Of a stretch of 64,000 nucleotides of DNA, positions 1 through 8,932 are shown piece by piece. The DNA comes from Streptomyces piniterrae (GTDB lineage Bacteria > Actinomycetota > Actinomycetes > Streptomycetales > Streptomycetaceae): the NCBI RefSeq assembly GCF_005048155.1, contig NZ_SUMB01000012.1:124001-188000 (forward strand), given 5' to 3'. The notes under the pieces were generated by a model. It saw nothing but the letters and a program-made list of their open reading frames with translations, did no database searches and was not told the origin of the DNA. Positions within the stretch are counted from its first letter, which is position 1. The number at the start of each line of letters is the position of its first letter. A program made the translations under genes and the position numbers.

Positions 1-104
1 AAGTGCCGCTGGTGATGATCTGGGCGCGCAGGGCCGCTCACGAGTTCGTGGCCGCGATCGCGGCCCGGGACGGGTCTGCTGTGGGGGGCGACGGCCGCGA
101 GTAG
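1..104 (+). CDS. 3' end of an unidentified gene (partial)
   Basis: The frame that starts at base 3 is open from the window edge to a TAG at 102-104 and gives a 33-residue C-terminus containing a helix-like stretch (WARRAAHEFVAAIAARDG) followed by a short acidic tail. It converges on the ArsR gene with a 24-bp gap. Neighbourhood alone would allow a metalloid-related gene, but too little is visible to name a family, and it could also be a chance open frame. Confidence 0.35.
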   Translation, partial: VPLVMIWARRAAHEFVAAIAARDGSAVGGDGRE

Positions 105-128
105 CTCACGCCGTACGAGGGTGGCCGC

Positions 129-524
129 TCAGACGGCGTGCTGCCCCAGCATCTTCCCCATCGCGGCCACCACCGTCGGCGCGACCCGGTAGTACACCCA
201 GGTCCCGCGCCGCTCGGAGGTGAGCAGCCCCGCGTCCTTCAGCTTCTTGAGGTGATGGGAGACCGTCGGCTGTGAGACACCCACGTCGGAGATGTCGCAT
301 ACGCAGGCCTCGCCGCCCTCATGGGAAGCGACGAGCGAGAAGAGCCGCAGCCGTACCGGATCGCCCAGGGCCTTGAACATCGCCGCCGTACGCACCGCCT
401 CTTCCGCCGTGAGCGGGCGCTCGGTCAGCGGCGGGCAGCACGGCTCGGCCTCCGCCCCGATCAGCGGCAATGCCGTGGCATCCGTCGCGGGATCCGACAG
501 GGCATTCGGCGCGGCATTCGACAT
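129..524 (-). CDS. ArsR/SmtB-family metalloregulatory repressor
   Basis: This is a 131-residue winged-helix repressor. The core reads FKALGDPVRLRLFSLV, then the recognition helix region SQPTVSHHLKKLKDAGLL and the wing RRGTWVYYRV. The stretch EACVCDI matches the ELCVCDL-type metal site of ArsR, where the cysteines bind As(III) or Sb(III) and release DNA; a CC pair near residue 30 may add ligands. An upstream in-frame start (623) exists, but ATG 524 gives the usual family length and lies in a palindrome that fits autorepression. No classical Shine-Dalgarno is visible. The metal specificity is inferred; no arsenite pump or arsenate reductase is recognisable in the window. Confidence 0.88.
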   Translation of the reverse strand: MSNAAPNALSDPATDATALPLIGAEAEPCCPPLTERPLTAEEAVRTAAMFKALGDPVRLRLFSLVASHEGGEACVCDISDVGVSQPTVSHHLKKLKDAGLLTSERRGTWVYYRVAPTVVAAMGKMLGQHAV

Positions 525-547
525 ATATCTATGTTGACACATGTCGA
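518..547. promoter_or_regulatory. candidate ArsR operator (inverted repeat over the start codon)
   Basis: TCGACAT (518-524) and ATGTCGA (541-547) are perfect 7-bp arms around an A/T-rich 16-bp spacer in otherwise very GC-rich DNA. The left arm contains the start codon of the ArsR gene, so bound repressor would block its own transcription or translation. This is an inference from position and symmetry. Confidence 0.5.
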
Positions 548-590
548 AGTGGGGGCTTCTGCGGCAGGCGTGCCTCAGGTGACGGTCGGA

Positions 591-630
591 CCGGTGGGTG
601 CCGGCACACCGGAATGCCGGCACCCACCGG
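591..630 (-). terminator. strong hairpin downstream of the first molybdenum hydroxylase operon
   Basis: CCGGTGGGTGCCGGCA (591-606) pairs perfectly with TGCCGGCACCCACCGG (615-630) around an 8-nt loop. It begins 29 nt after the stop of the molybdopterin subunit gene read on the minus strand and lies upstream of the ArsR start. There is no T tract, as is common for Streptomyces terminators. It would also separate the operon from arsR, which points the same way. Confidence 0.7.
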
Positions 631-658
631 TCCCGCCCCCCTGCCCGGCGTCGTCATC

Positions 659-2902
659 TCACAGCAGATCCTCGATGGTGATGGGCAGCTTGCGGATGCG
701 GCGCCCGGTGGCGTGGTGGATGGCGTTGGCGATGGCCGCGGCGGCGCCGACCTGGCCGACCTCTCCGACGCCCTTGACCCCGAGAGGATTGACGAACGCG
801 TCCTCCACGTCGATGAGTTCGATGTCCACCTCGGGGGCGTCGGCGTTGACCGGTACCAGGTAGTCGCCCAGGCTGGAGGCGACCCACCGGCCGCGGCGGG
901 GGTCCATGTAGTTGGCTTCGAGCAGCGCCTGGCCCAGCCCCCAGAGCATTCCGCCCATCAGCTGGCTGCGGGCCGTCTTGGGGTTGAGGACCCGCCCGGG
1001 GGCGAAGGCGCCGACCATACGGCGGACGCGGGCGAGCCCGAGATCGGGGTCGACTGCGACCTCGGCGAACTGGGCACCGAACGTCGTCATCCCGTAACGG
1101 GTGCTCTCTGCCGACGGGGACCAGGAGCCGGCCGCCTCGACGTCGGGCAGGAAGTTGCGGTGCAGCAGATCGCCGTAGCTCTCCCCGGTCTCGGGGGCGT
1201 CGCGCAGCATCATGCGGCCGTCTCGTACGGTGACGGTGCCGGGGTCGGCGCCGTGGAGGGGGGACTGGGAGTCCGCGGTGGCCTGGGCGATGAGCTGGTC
1301 GCGCAGATTCGTCGCGGCGGTGTGGACGGCCGCGCTGATCATGCCGGCTCCCGAGGAACCGACCGCGGCGGCGATGGTGGGCAGCGTGGTGTCACCGCCC
1401 TCGAAGCGGCAGCGCTCGAAGGGGAGGCCGAGGGCGTCGGCGGCCACCTGGGTCATCACGGTGGCGACCCCGGTGCCGAAGTCGGGCGTCGCGGCCTGCA
1501 CGACGGCGGTGCCGTCGGAGTACAGGCGGGCCCGCGCCCGTTGCGGGTTGTTCGGGCCGTAGACGGGATATCCGGCGGTGGCCATGCCGTAGCCGATGAG
1601 CCAGTTGCCGTCGCGGTGGGACCGGGGCTCGGGGTCGCGCCGATGCCAGCCGAAGCGCTCGGCGCCGCGTTCGTAGCACACCCTGAGCCCCGTACTGGAC
1701 CAGGGATTGCCGGTGGTGGGATCGGTGTCGGTGTAGTTGCGCAGACGCAGTTCGATGGGATCGATGCCCAGTTCGTGGGCGAGGTCGTCCATCGTGCTTT
1801 CGAGCGCGAACATGCCGGACGCCTCACCGGGGGCCCGCATGAAGGTGGGCGTCATGGTGTTGGCCCGGATGAGGCGGTAGACGCCCTCGTAGTTCGGGCA
1901 GGCGTAGATCTGGGAGGCGACGCCGAGGGAGGGCTCGGCCCAGTCGTCAAAGTGCGAGGTGGGCGAGAGTTTGTGATGCCGCAGCGCGAGGAGCCGGCCC
2001 TTTTTGTCCGCGCCCAGCGTGACGCGCTGTTCCTGCTCCTCCCGGTGGCCGACCGAGGTGAACATCTGCTCACGGGTGAGGCTGAGTTTGACGGGGCGTC
2101 CGACGTGGCGGGCGGCGAGCGCGGCCAGGGCGGGATGCGCCCAGATCATGGCCTTGCAGCCGAAGCTGCCGCCGACGTAGTGCGAGATGACGCGCACCTT
2201 CGAGGGGGTCAGACCGAGCAGTGCCGCGACGGTCAGCTGAGTGGCCGTCACCCCCTGCGTGGCGTCGTACAGGGTGAGCTGGTCCCCGTCCCAGGCCGCG
2301 GTGGTGGCGGAGGGCTCGATGGGGTTGTGGTTGTTGGCGGCGAAGGAGTAGGTGGCGTCGACGAGTACGTCGGCCTCCGCGAGCCCGGCCTCGACGTCGC
2401 CGCGCTCGGTCCGGCCGGGGACGAAGCCGGCGAAGATCGCCTCGGGCTCGTACGCGTCGTCACGCCCCTGGTCGAGCGTGGTGACGGCGGGCATCTCCTG
2501 GTAGGAGACGCGGATCAGGGCGGCCGCGTGCTGGGCGCGTTCCAGGCTGTCGGCGACGACGAGGGCGACCGGCTGTCCCGTGTAGTGCACGACCTCGTCC
2601 TGGAGGGGGAAGAAGGTCTGGCCCGGGGCGGGCATACCGGCGAGCGAGGGAATCAGCGGGGGCTGGGCGGCGGCCCCGGGCAGGTTCTCGTGAGTGAGGA
2701 CGGCGAGCACCCCGCCGGCCTGCATCGCCTCGTCGGTGTCGATGTGGGTGATCCGGCCGCTCGGCACTCGCGCACCGACCATGACGGCGTAGGTCATGCC
2801 GACGAGGAGAACGTCGGCGGAGTAGTGGGCGCCGCCGGTGACCTTGTGACGGCCGTCGACCCGGTCCGTGGGCTGTCCGATGGCGAGGGTCGTCGCGGTC
2901 AT
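659..2902 (-). CDS. molybdopterin-binding large subunit, xanthine dehydrogenase/aldehyde oxidase family (PaoC-like)
   Basis: This 747-residue protein is the molybdenum-cofactor subunit of a three-part hydroxylase. It shows family hallmarks in order: an N-terminal DRVDGRHKVTG segment of the a/b hammerhead domain, the cofactor loop VGGSFGCK, the MRAPGE substrate-channel motif, and the C-terminal GVGEVG carrying the catalytic glutamate. Length and separate subunits match PaoC (about 730 residues) rather than the fused eukaryotic enzyme. Its start overlaps the stop of the FAD subunit by 4 bp (ATGA), so translation is likely coupled. Such enzymes hydroxylate aldehydes, purines or other heterocycles; the substrate cannot be read from sequence. 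No Tat signal is present on any subunit, so a cytoplasmic enzyme is likely. Confidence 0.92.
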   Translation of the reverse strand: MTATTLAIGQPTDRVDGRHKVTGGAHYSADVLLVGMTYAVMVGARVPSGRITHIDTDEAMQAGGVLAVLTHENLPGAAAQPPLIPSLAGMPAPGQTFFPLQDEVVHYTGQPVALVVADSLERAQHAAALIRVSYQEMPAVTTLDQGRDDAYEPEAIFAGFVPGRTERGDVEAGLAEADVLVDATYSFAANNHNPIEPSATTAAWDGDQLTLYDATQGVTATQLTVAALLGLTPSKVRVISHYVGGSFGCKAMIWAHPALAALAARHVGRPVKLSLTREQMFTSVGHREEQEQRVTLGADKKGRLLALRHHKLSPTSHFDDWAEPSLGVASQIYACPNYEGVYRLIRANTMTPTFMRAPGEASGMFALESTMDDLAHELGIDPIELRLRNYTDTDPTTGNPWSSTGLRVCYERGAERFGWHRRDPEPRSHRDGNWLIGYGMATAGYPVYGPNNPQRARARLYSDGTAVVQAATPDFGTGVATVMTQVAADALGLPFERCRFEGGDTTLPTIAAAVGSSGAGMISAAVHTAATNLRDQLIAQATADSQSPLHGADPGTVTVRDGRMMLRDAPETGESYGDLLHRNFLPDVEAAGSWSPSAESTRYGMTTFGAQFAEVAVDPDLGLARVRRMVGAFAPGRVLNPKTARSQLMGGMLWGLGQALLEANYMDPRRGRWVASSLGDYLVPVNADAPEVDIELIDVEDAFVNPLGVKGVGEVGQVGAAAAIANAIHHATGRRIRKLPITIEDLL

Positions 2903-3894
2903 GACTGACGCTCCGGGTGGGTGAGGGTCTCCAGGACTCGGACCATGGTCCGCTGGGCCAGCTCGGCCTTGAAGGCGTTGAGCGGTGTGGTGCGGGCAGC
3001 GGCGAGTTCCTCGCGGGCGGCCCGTCGGAAGGACTCGGTGTCGGCGGGGGCACCGTGCAACATCTCCTCCGCACGACGGGCCCGCCAGGGCTTGGTGGCC
3101 ACTCCGCCCAGCGCGAGCCGTACGTCGCTGATGGCACCGTCCTCCACGGTCACCGCGGCGGCGACGGAGGCCAGCGCGAACTCGTACGACTCGCGGTCGC
3201 GGACCTTCATGTACATCGAGGTGCGGGCCATGGGCAGGCCCGGGACCTCGATGCCCACCACCAGCTCACCGTGCTCGAGCGGATGCTCCAGATGTGGGGT
3301 CTCGCCGGGCAGCAGGAAGAAGTCGTCGATCGGGTAGACCTGCCGGCCGTGCGGTCCCTCCGTATGGACGCGGGCGTCCAGAGCCATCAGGGGTACGGCG
3401 ACGTCCGACGGATGGGTGGCGATGCAGTGCTCGCTGACGCCGAGGACCGCATGACCGCGGTTGAAGCCCTCCAGGGCACTGCAGCCACTGCCCGGATCAC
3501 GCTTGTTGCAGGGTGACGTCGCGTCACGGAAATAGCCGCAGCGCACCCGCTGCATCATGTTGCCACCCATGCTGGCCATGTGGCGGAGCTGCGCGGAGGC
3601 GCCGAGGACAAGCGCCTGGGCGACCATCGGAAAGCGCTCCTGTACGCCGGCGGCGTCGGCCACCTCGCTCATACGGGCCAGCGCACCGATGTACAGGCCG
3701 CCATCGGGCCGGTCCTCGATCTGGGTGAGGGGCAGGTCGTTGATGTCCACGAGCCGGCGCGGCAGCAGGACGTTCTGCCGCAGCAGATCGACCTCGGTGG
3801 TCCCGCCGGCCAGAAAGTCGCTGGTGGGGTCGGCGACGACGGTGGCGACCGCGTCGGCCACGGCAGTGGCGCGGGAGTAACTGATGGGCCGCAC
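2899..3894 (-). CDS. FAD-binding middle subunit with extra iron-sulfur motif (PaoB-like)
   Basis: This 331-residue protein carries the FAD signature LAGGTTEVDLLR near residue 30 and a second FAD contact region MASMGGNMMQR. Between residues 120 and 160 it has the cysteine-rich insert RCGYFRDATSPCNKRDPGSGC, followed by SEHC. This insert marks the PaoB/YagS group, which binds an additional [4Fe-4S] cluster not found in xanthine dehydrogenases. It passes electrons from the molybdenum site through FAD to an acceptor. It lies 10 bp downstream of the [2Fe-2S] gene and overlaps the large subunit by 4 bp. Confidence 0.9.
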   Translation of the reverse strand: MRPISYSRATAVADAVATVVADPTSDFLAGGTTEVDLLRQNVLLPRRLVDINDLPLTQIEDRPDGGLYIGALARMSEVADAAGVQERFPMVAQALVLGASAQLRHMASMGGNMMQRVRCGYFRDATSPCNKRDPGSGCSALEGFNRGHAVLGVSEHCIATHPSDVAVPLMALDARVHTEGPHGRQVYPIDDFFLLPGETPHLEHPLEHGELVVGIEVPGLPMARTSMYMKVRDRESYEFALASVAAAVTVEDGAISDVRLALGGVATKPWRARRAEEMLHGAPADTESFRRAAREELAAARTTPLNAFKAELAQRTMVRVLETLTHPERQS

Positions 3895-3904
3895 AACGGT
3901 CTCC

Positions 3905-4432
3905 TCAGGTCTGGTCGCGGACCGTACGGACGGCGGCCCGGATGTGGGGGTAGGCGGCGCAGCGGCAGATGTTGCCGCTCATCCACTCCCGGATTTCGGC
4001 GTCGTCGGAGGCATGGCCCTCCTTGAGCAGCGCCACCGCGGACATGATCTGGCCGGGAGTGCAGTAACCGCACTGGAACGCGTCCTGCTCGATGAAGGCA
4101 CTCTGCATGGCATGCAGCTCGTCGCCCTCGGCCAGCCCCTCGATGGTGGTCACCTCGTGCTCCTCGCAGGCGATCGCCAGGGTGAGGCAGGACAGCACCC
4201 GGCGTCCGTCGACCCACACGGTGCAGGCGCCGCACGTCCCCTGGTCACATCCCTTCTTCGCACCCGTCATGTCCAGACGTTCACGCAACGCGTCCAGAAG
4301 ACTGACCCTGGGTTCGACTTCGAGGGTCCGCTCGGTGCCGTTGACCGACAGCGTGATCTTCACCGGGTCGGGGCCACGCTCCGGGAGAACGGCGGCCGCG
4401 GCCGCCTTGGACGGGATGTGTGGAGCAGACAC
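3905..4432 (-). CDS. [2Fe-2S] small subunit of molybdenum hydroxylase (PaoA-like)
   Basis: This 175-residue protein is the first gene of the operon. The plant-ferredoxin-type cluster motif CDQGTCGACTVWVDG is followed by the second, all-helical cluster motifs CGYCTPGQ and CRCAAYPHI, the standard two-cluster arrangement of this family. The N-terminus up to KITLSVNG is short and has no twin-arginine signal, unlike E. coli PaoA, which is exported; a cytoplasmic enzyme is therefore more likely. The three genes, small-FAD-large, are tightly packed on the minus strand. Confidence 0.92.
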   Translation of the reverse strand: MSAPHIPSKAAAAAVLPERGPDPVKITLSVNGTERTLEVEPRVSLLDALRERLDMTGAKKGCDQGTCGACTVWVDGRRVLSCLTLAIACEEHEVTTIEGLAEGDELHAMQSAFIEQDAFQCGYCTPGQIMSAVALLKEGHASDDAEIREWMSGNICRCAAYPHIRAAVRTVRDQT

Positions 4433-4505
4433 TGGCTGACCTCCTCAGGATGGAATTTCATCCTGTTTCATGTGTCGGGGGACCGCGACCCGACACGGCA
4501 GCCGC

Positions 4506-7500
4506 TCAGCCGTCTTCGCGGGGCGTGCACTCCTCCAGTCCCGAGAGCGCCAGCGCGCGCTCTTCCAGGTGCTCACCGGCTCCGGGCAGGGCGAGCGCGG
4601 TCCGGAACTGCTCCCGGGCCTCGGCGGCGCGGCCCGCCGCGGAGTAGGTGTGGCCCAGCCGGGCGCGGATGTGCATCTCCAGCCGGTCGCGTTGGGGTTC
4701 GGTGAGGGGGGACAGCGTCTGGTGCCGGGAGAGCGCCTGGTGGTGGAGGTCCACGGCGACGCCCAGATTTCCCTCGCCCTGCTCCGCCGAGCCCAGCCGG
4801 GTCAGGATGAGCGCCTGGAGGAGCACGTCCCCGACCTGCTGGGCGAGGTCGGACGCCCGCCGGTAGAGATGCTTGGCCTCACCGTAATGGCCGAGGTCGA
4901 GGTGGACGTCGGCGGTGGTGGTCAAGGCCCTGCTGAGCATGCGGGGCCGGCCGTTCTTCTCGGCGTGCGCGAGGCCGGTGGAGAAGAAGTCCAGCGCCTC
5001 TTCGGAGCGCCCCTGGATGTGGTGGAGGGCGCCGAGGACGCAGAGCCCCATCGAGGCGAGCCAGTTGTCGTCGAGCTGCTGAGCCAGCTCCACCGCCGTC
5101 GTGAGATGGGCGATCGCTTCCTCGAGCCGGCCCGAAGTCAGTTCGGCGGTGCCGAGACCGCACCGGGCCCTGGCCTCCTCGTGCCGGTCCGCGCGGGCGC
5201 GGCTCAGGCGGAGTGCCTCGGTGAACCAGGCGCGCCCCTCCTCAACGCGGTTCTGGTAGATGTCGGTGATGCCCAGGCAGTTCCGCAGTGCGGGAGCCAT
5301 CCGCCGGTCGGTGGCCTGGTCCGCGTGCCCGAGCGCGATCTCCAGCGCGGTGCGGCACTCGTGATAGCGGCCCTGGCGGGTGAAGTAGTCGATCAGTGCC
5401 TCGGCGATCCAGCACGCGTAGTCGAATTCGCCGAGCGCCGCCGCGTGTCCGACGACGTCGACGAGCTCTCCGCCGGCCGCGTCCAGCCAGCTGTCCGCTT
5501 CCTTCCAGTCCGCGAACGGCGACTTGGCGGGCTCGGGACCGGTGGCGAAGCCGTTCGGGCCCAAGTCGCTGGTGATCCGGCCCGCGTCCAGATAGAGGCG
5601 GAGAGCGGCGGTGCGGGCCACGCCGGCTTCGGCGGGCGCGGCCTCCGCGAGCCGCCGCGCATGCACCCGGACCAGGTCGTGCAACCGGTAGCGACCCGGC
5701 CGGGGTTGCTGCACCAGACTCGCGTCGACCAGGCTTTCCAGGATCTCCTCGGACTCGCGGGCCGGCCAACCCAGCATGGCCGCCGAGGTCAGCGGGTCGA
5801 ACTCGACCGTCGGCGACAGACCCAGCACACGGAATCCGAGCTGCTGCTCCTGCCCGAGCTGGTCGTACGACAGGCGGAAGGCCGCCTCCACGCTGCGATC
5901 ACCGGCGCTCAGCTCGCCGAGACGGCTCTCGTCGCCCGCCATCCGGTCCACCAGGTACGCCAGCGTCCAGGCGGGCCGGGTCTGCAGCCGTGCCCCGGCG
6001 ATACGCAGGGCCAGCGGCAGCCCGTCGCACAGCCGGACCAGCTCACATGTCGCCTCCGGCTCCCGGTCCGCGCGCTCCTCGCCCACGATGTGCCGGAGCA
6101 GGGACAGCCCCTCGCCGGTCTCCAGGGGCTCCAGCGTGACCCGGCGATCGGTGTCAAGACCGGCGAGCCGCCGCCGGCCGGCCACCATGACCGTGCTGCC
6201 GGGACCGGCGGGCAGCAGCGGACGTATCTGCTGCGCGCTCAGCACATCGTCCAGCACCAGGAGCAGCCGCAGGGAACTGGTCGCGGCCCGCCAGGCCGCG
6301 GTGAGTTCGTCGAGGTCGTCCGGCACCTCGCTGTCGGCGGCACCGACCGAGCGCAGCAGCCGCCGCAGCACCCGCTGCGGCGACAGTCGCTGCTGCTCCG
6401 TGCTGTGCGCGCGCAGGTCCACGAACAGACAGCCGTCCGGGTGGTGGACGCGGAGCACACTGGCCGCGTGGACGACGAGCGCGGTCTTGCCGACGCCGGC
6501 AGGGCCGTCCACCGCCACGACCGACACGGATTCGTGCGCCGAGGGCTCGGTCAGCAGCGCCAGTTCGCGCTCCCGCCCGACGAGGCGGCCGATGTCGCCC
6601 GGGAGTTCATTGACCGGGCGGCGGGGCTGATCCGGGGTCCCAGCGGGGGCCGGGGGCCGGGAGGGGGACGGGGAAGGAGCAGTGGCAGAGCCTGCCGCCG
6701 TCGGACCCAGGAGCTGTTCGTCGTCGCGGCGCAGCACCGCCTGGTGCACCCGGCGGAGTTCCTCACCGGGATCGACCCCGAGCTCGTCGCGCAGCCGCGC
6801 ACGCATGTCCTGATAGGAGTTCAGCGCGGCGACCTGGCGTCCGCTGCCGTACAGGGCACGCATCCGCAGCGCGGTCAGCGACTCGTCGTACGGGTCGGAC
6901 GTGGCGAGGGCGGCGAGGTCGTCCAGGGCGTCGGCCGACCGCCCGAGAAGAACCAGACACTCCAGCCGCTCCTGCTGAAGAGTGCGCTGCAACTGCGTCA
7001 GCCGCTGCCGCTCGCCCTGCGCGTACGGCCCCGGCAGCCCGGCCAGTGGCTCGCCCCCGAACAGGTCGAGCGCCTCGGAGAGCCGGTCCATTGCCGTTGC
7101 CGGGTCACCGGACGCGCTCGCGCGTCGCGCCTCGCCGGCCCGCTCGGTCAACTCCGCCGCATCGAGCCGCATTCCGTCGTTGACGAAGCGGTACCCGCCC
7201 CGGTCACCGCGGATCACCGACCCGGTACGCGCGGTGCCCGCCGCGTCGAGCGCCTTCCGCAGCGAGTACACATAGCTCGGCAGCACCCGGCGGCCGGACC
7301 CGGGCGGCTCTGCGTCCCATACGTCGACGAGCAGTTGCTCCTGGCTGACCAAGATGCCGGGACGCAGCACCAGCGCGGCCAGCACCGCCTGCCGCCGAAC
7401 CGGCCCCGGATCCAGCGGAGTCCCGTCACGCCAGACCCGCAGCGGCCCGAGGACCGCGATCCGCAGCCCTTCAGAAGATCCCCCGTGCACCCCGAAGCCC

Positions 7501-7526
7501 CCGCCCCACACCGATCTCGGCATCAT
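4506..7526 (-). CDS. AfsR/SARP-family regulator with NB-ARC NTPase and TPR domains
   Basis: The 1006-residue protein has the three-part AfsR layout. Residues about 20-115 are an OmpR-like winged helix (begins LRIAVLGPLRVWRDG). Residues 120-265 are the bacterial transcriptional activation domain ending in DELGVDPGEELRRVHQAVL. After a Pro/Ser linker comes a STAND NTPase with P-loop GPAGVGKTA at 341-349 and a Walker-B-like LLLVLDDV. The last 300 residues are TPR repeats. Such proteins activate secondary metabolite or global regulatory genes from direct-repeat sites. No biosynthetic cluster is seen next to it, so its target is open. The N-terminus is uncertain: ATG 7526 lacks a clear ribosome site, and a GTG about 12 codons later follows a G-rich run. 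Confidence 0.88.
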   Translation of the reverse strand: MMPRSVWGGGFGVHGGSSEGLRIAVLGPLRVWRDGTPLDPGPVRRQAVLAALVLRPGILVSQEQLLVDVWDAEPPGSGRRVLPSYVYSLRKALDAAGTARTGSVIRGDRGGYRFVNDGMRLDAAELTERAGEARRASASGDPATAMDRLSEALDLFGGEPLAGLPGPYAQGERQRLTQLQRTLQQERLECLVLLGRSADALDDLAALATSDPYDESLTALRMRALYGSGRQVAALNSYQDMRARLRDELGVDPGEELRRVHQAVLRRDDEQLLGPTAAGSATAPSPSPSRPPAPAGTPDQPRRPVNELPGDIGRLVGRERELALLTEPSAHESVSVVAVDGPAGVGKTALVVHAASVLRVHHPDGCLFVDLRAHSTEQQRLSPQRVLRRLLRSVGAADSEVPDDLDELTAAWRAATSSLRLLLVLDDVLSAQQIRPLLPAGPGSTVMVAGRRRLAGLDTDRRVTLEPLETGEGLSLLRHIVGEERADREPEATCELVRLCDGLPLALRIAGARLQTRPAWTLAYLVDRMAGDESRLGELSAGDRSVEAAFRLSYDQLGQEQQLGFRVLGLSPTVEFDPLTSAAMLGWPARESEEILESLVDASLVQQPRPGRYRLHDLVRVHARRLAEAAPAEAGVARTAALRLYLDAGRITSDLGPNGFATGPEPAKSPFADWKEADSWLDAAGGELVDVVGHAAALGEFDYACWIAEALIDYFTRQGRYHECRTALEIALGHADQATDRRMAPALRNCLGITDIYQNRVEEGRAWFTEALRLSRARADRHEEARARCGLGTAELTSGRLEEAIAHLTTAVELAQQLDDNWLASMGLCVLGALHHIQGRSEEALDFFSTGLAHAEKNGRPRMLSRALTTTADVHLDLGHYGEAKHLYRRASDLAQQVGDVLLQALILTRLGSAEQGEGNLGVAVDLHHQALSRHQTLSPLTEPQRDRLEMHIRARLGHTYSAAGRAAEAREQFRTALALPGAGEHLEERALALSGLEECTPREDG

Positions 7527-7863
7527 CGAGATTTCATCCGCATTTCAGCGTCTCCCGCAATGGTTTGCAAGTCACCACCGAAGAACCGCTGGGACGCAGG
7601 GGAGCGGTGAGACATGGACGCCATGGGGCGCGATGTGCGTCTTGTGGCCCATGCCCCACCCCATGCCGCACCGTCATCACACTGTTTCGTCGAAGGAGGT
7701 CGCCGCGCCCCTCAGCGGGTACCGGGCGCGGCCGGCTCCAAGGTACCCCCGCAAGGGATTTCAGCAAGCGGGGGGTCTGCCAACGGCTCGTGCCACTGTT
7801 CCACCGCCGCTGCCCCTGTCACTGCCACGGACACCGCCACTTCCACTTCCCGACCAGGAGGTC
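7527..7863. other. divergent intergenic region, no gene recognised
   Basis: This 337-bp region separates the SARP gene and the esterase gene, which are transcribed away from each other. It must hold both promoters, but no convincing -35/-10 pair or palindrome stands out. The only clear element is AGGAGGT at 7856-7862, the ribosome site of the esterase. Reading frames crossing the region show no family resemblance. Confidence 0.4.
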
Positions 7864-8862
7864 ATGTTGAGCGAGCACCGCCCGACCCGCAGAAATGTCC
7901 TGAAAGCCGTCGGCGGAATTTCCGCGGGGATGGCTCTGGGCGGCGCAGGCATCCTCGCGGCGGCGTCGCCGGCCGGTGCGGCCGAGGACGGTTCCGGACT
8001 GCGCATCGTGCAGCACAACGAGGAAGACCCCCGCATGTGGTACTACAAGTTCGCGACCGACGCGATCGGCTGGGAGCCGGCCGTCAACGTCCTGCTCCCG
8101 GACGACTACCACACCAGCGGACTCACCTACCCCGTCCTCTACCTGTTCCACGGCGGCGGTTCCGACCAGGACTTCAGGTCCTGGGACCAGCTGCCGGAGG
8201 GCGGCATCCGCGCCTGGACCGCAGGCAAGCCGCTCATCGTCGTGATGCCCGACGGCGGACACGCGGGCTGGTACTCCAACCCCGTCAGCTCCAACGTCGG
8301 CCCCCGGAACTGGGAGACCTTCCACATCGACCAGTTGATCCCGTGGGTCGAGGCGAACTTCAGGACGTACGCCGAGCAGGACGGCCGCGCGGTCGGCGGG
8401 TTCTCGATGGGCGGCTTCGGCGCGCTGAAGTACGCGGCCAAGTACCCCGGCCACTTCGCCTCGGTGAGCGCCCACTCCGGCCCGCCCAGCCTGCGCCGCG
8501 ACTTCGGCGCGGTCACCCACTGGGCCAACGTCACCTCCGCGGCCCTGGACCTGGCCGGCGGCACGATCTACGGAGAGCCGTGGGACGAGGCCAGGGTCAG
8601 CGCCGACAACCCCATGGAGCACATCGAGAGCTACCGGGGGAAGCGGATCTTCCTGGTAGCCGGTGACAGCCCCAGCCCGCTCGACCCGTTCAGCATGATC
8701 AACGAGCCGGAGGTGCTCGCCGGTCAGCGGGAGTTCCGCGCCGCCCTCGGGGGCGCCGACATCCCGCACGAGGGGTACGAGGAGAGCGGTGGACACTGGG
8801 TCCGCCCGCAGCGGGCCATCGACGACATCAACGGGATCGTCGCCCGGCTCCGTCGGGCGTAG
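7864..8862 (+). CDS. Tat-exported esterase of the esterase D / antigen 85-like fold
   Basis: This 332-residue protein starts with a twin-arginine signal (RRNVLKAVGG, hydrophobic stretch, then AAASPAGAAE), so it is probably exported folded. The mature part has the oxyanion region YLFHGGGSD and the nucleophile elbow GGFSMGGFG with the likely catalytic Ser at 181. An acid region (VAGDSPSP) and a C-terminal His in SGGHWVRP complete a plausible triad. The family includes tributyrin esterases, feruloyl esterases and mycolyltransferases; the substrate is unknown. AGGAGGT (7856-7862) is almost touching ATG 7864, so the adjacent TTG at 7867 could be the true start; the difference is one residue. Confidence 0.85.
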   Translation: MLSEHRPTRRNVLKAVGGISAGMALGGAGILAAASPAGAAEDGSGLRIVQHNEEDPRMWYYKFATDAIGWEPAVNVLLPDDYHTSGLTYPVLYLFHGGGSDQDFRSWDQLPEGGIRAWTAGKPLIVVMPDGGHAGWYSNPVSSNVGPRNWETFHIDQLIPWVEANFRTYAEQDGRAVGGFSMGGFGALKYAAKYPGHFASVSAHSGPPSLRRDFGAVTHWANVTSAALDLAGGTIYGEPWDEARVSADNPMEHIESYRGKRIFLVAGDSPSPLDPFSMINEPEVLAGQREFRAALGGADIPHEGYEESGGHWVRPQRAIDDINGIVARLRRA

Positions 8863-8932
8863 CCGGCGAGGCGCGGACGTCAAGGAGTAGGCGACAAGGT
8901 GCGGGCGCGCCCCAGGGCGGCCGGTGGCCGGA

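Noticed and set aside
470..2908. 812-codon plus-strand frame over the first large-subunit gene
   Set aside because: Antisense shadow typical of high-GC coding DNA; the opposite strand has clear molybdopterin-subunit motifs.
4470..7610. 1046-codon plus-strand frame over the SARP gene
   Set aside because: Antisense shadow; no motif, while the minus strand encodes a complete AfsR-type protein.
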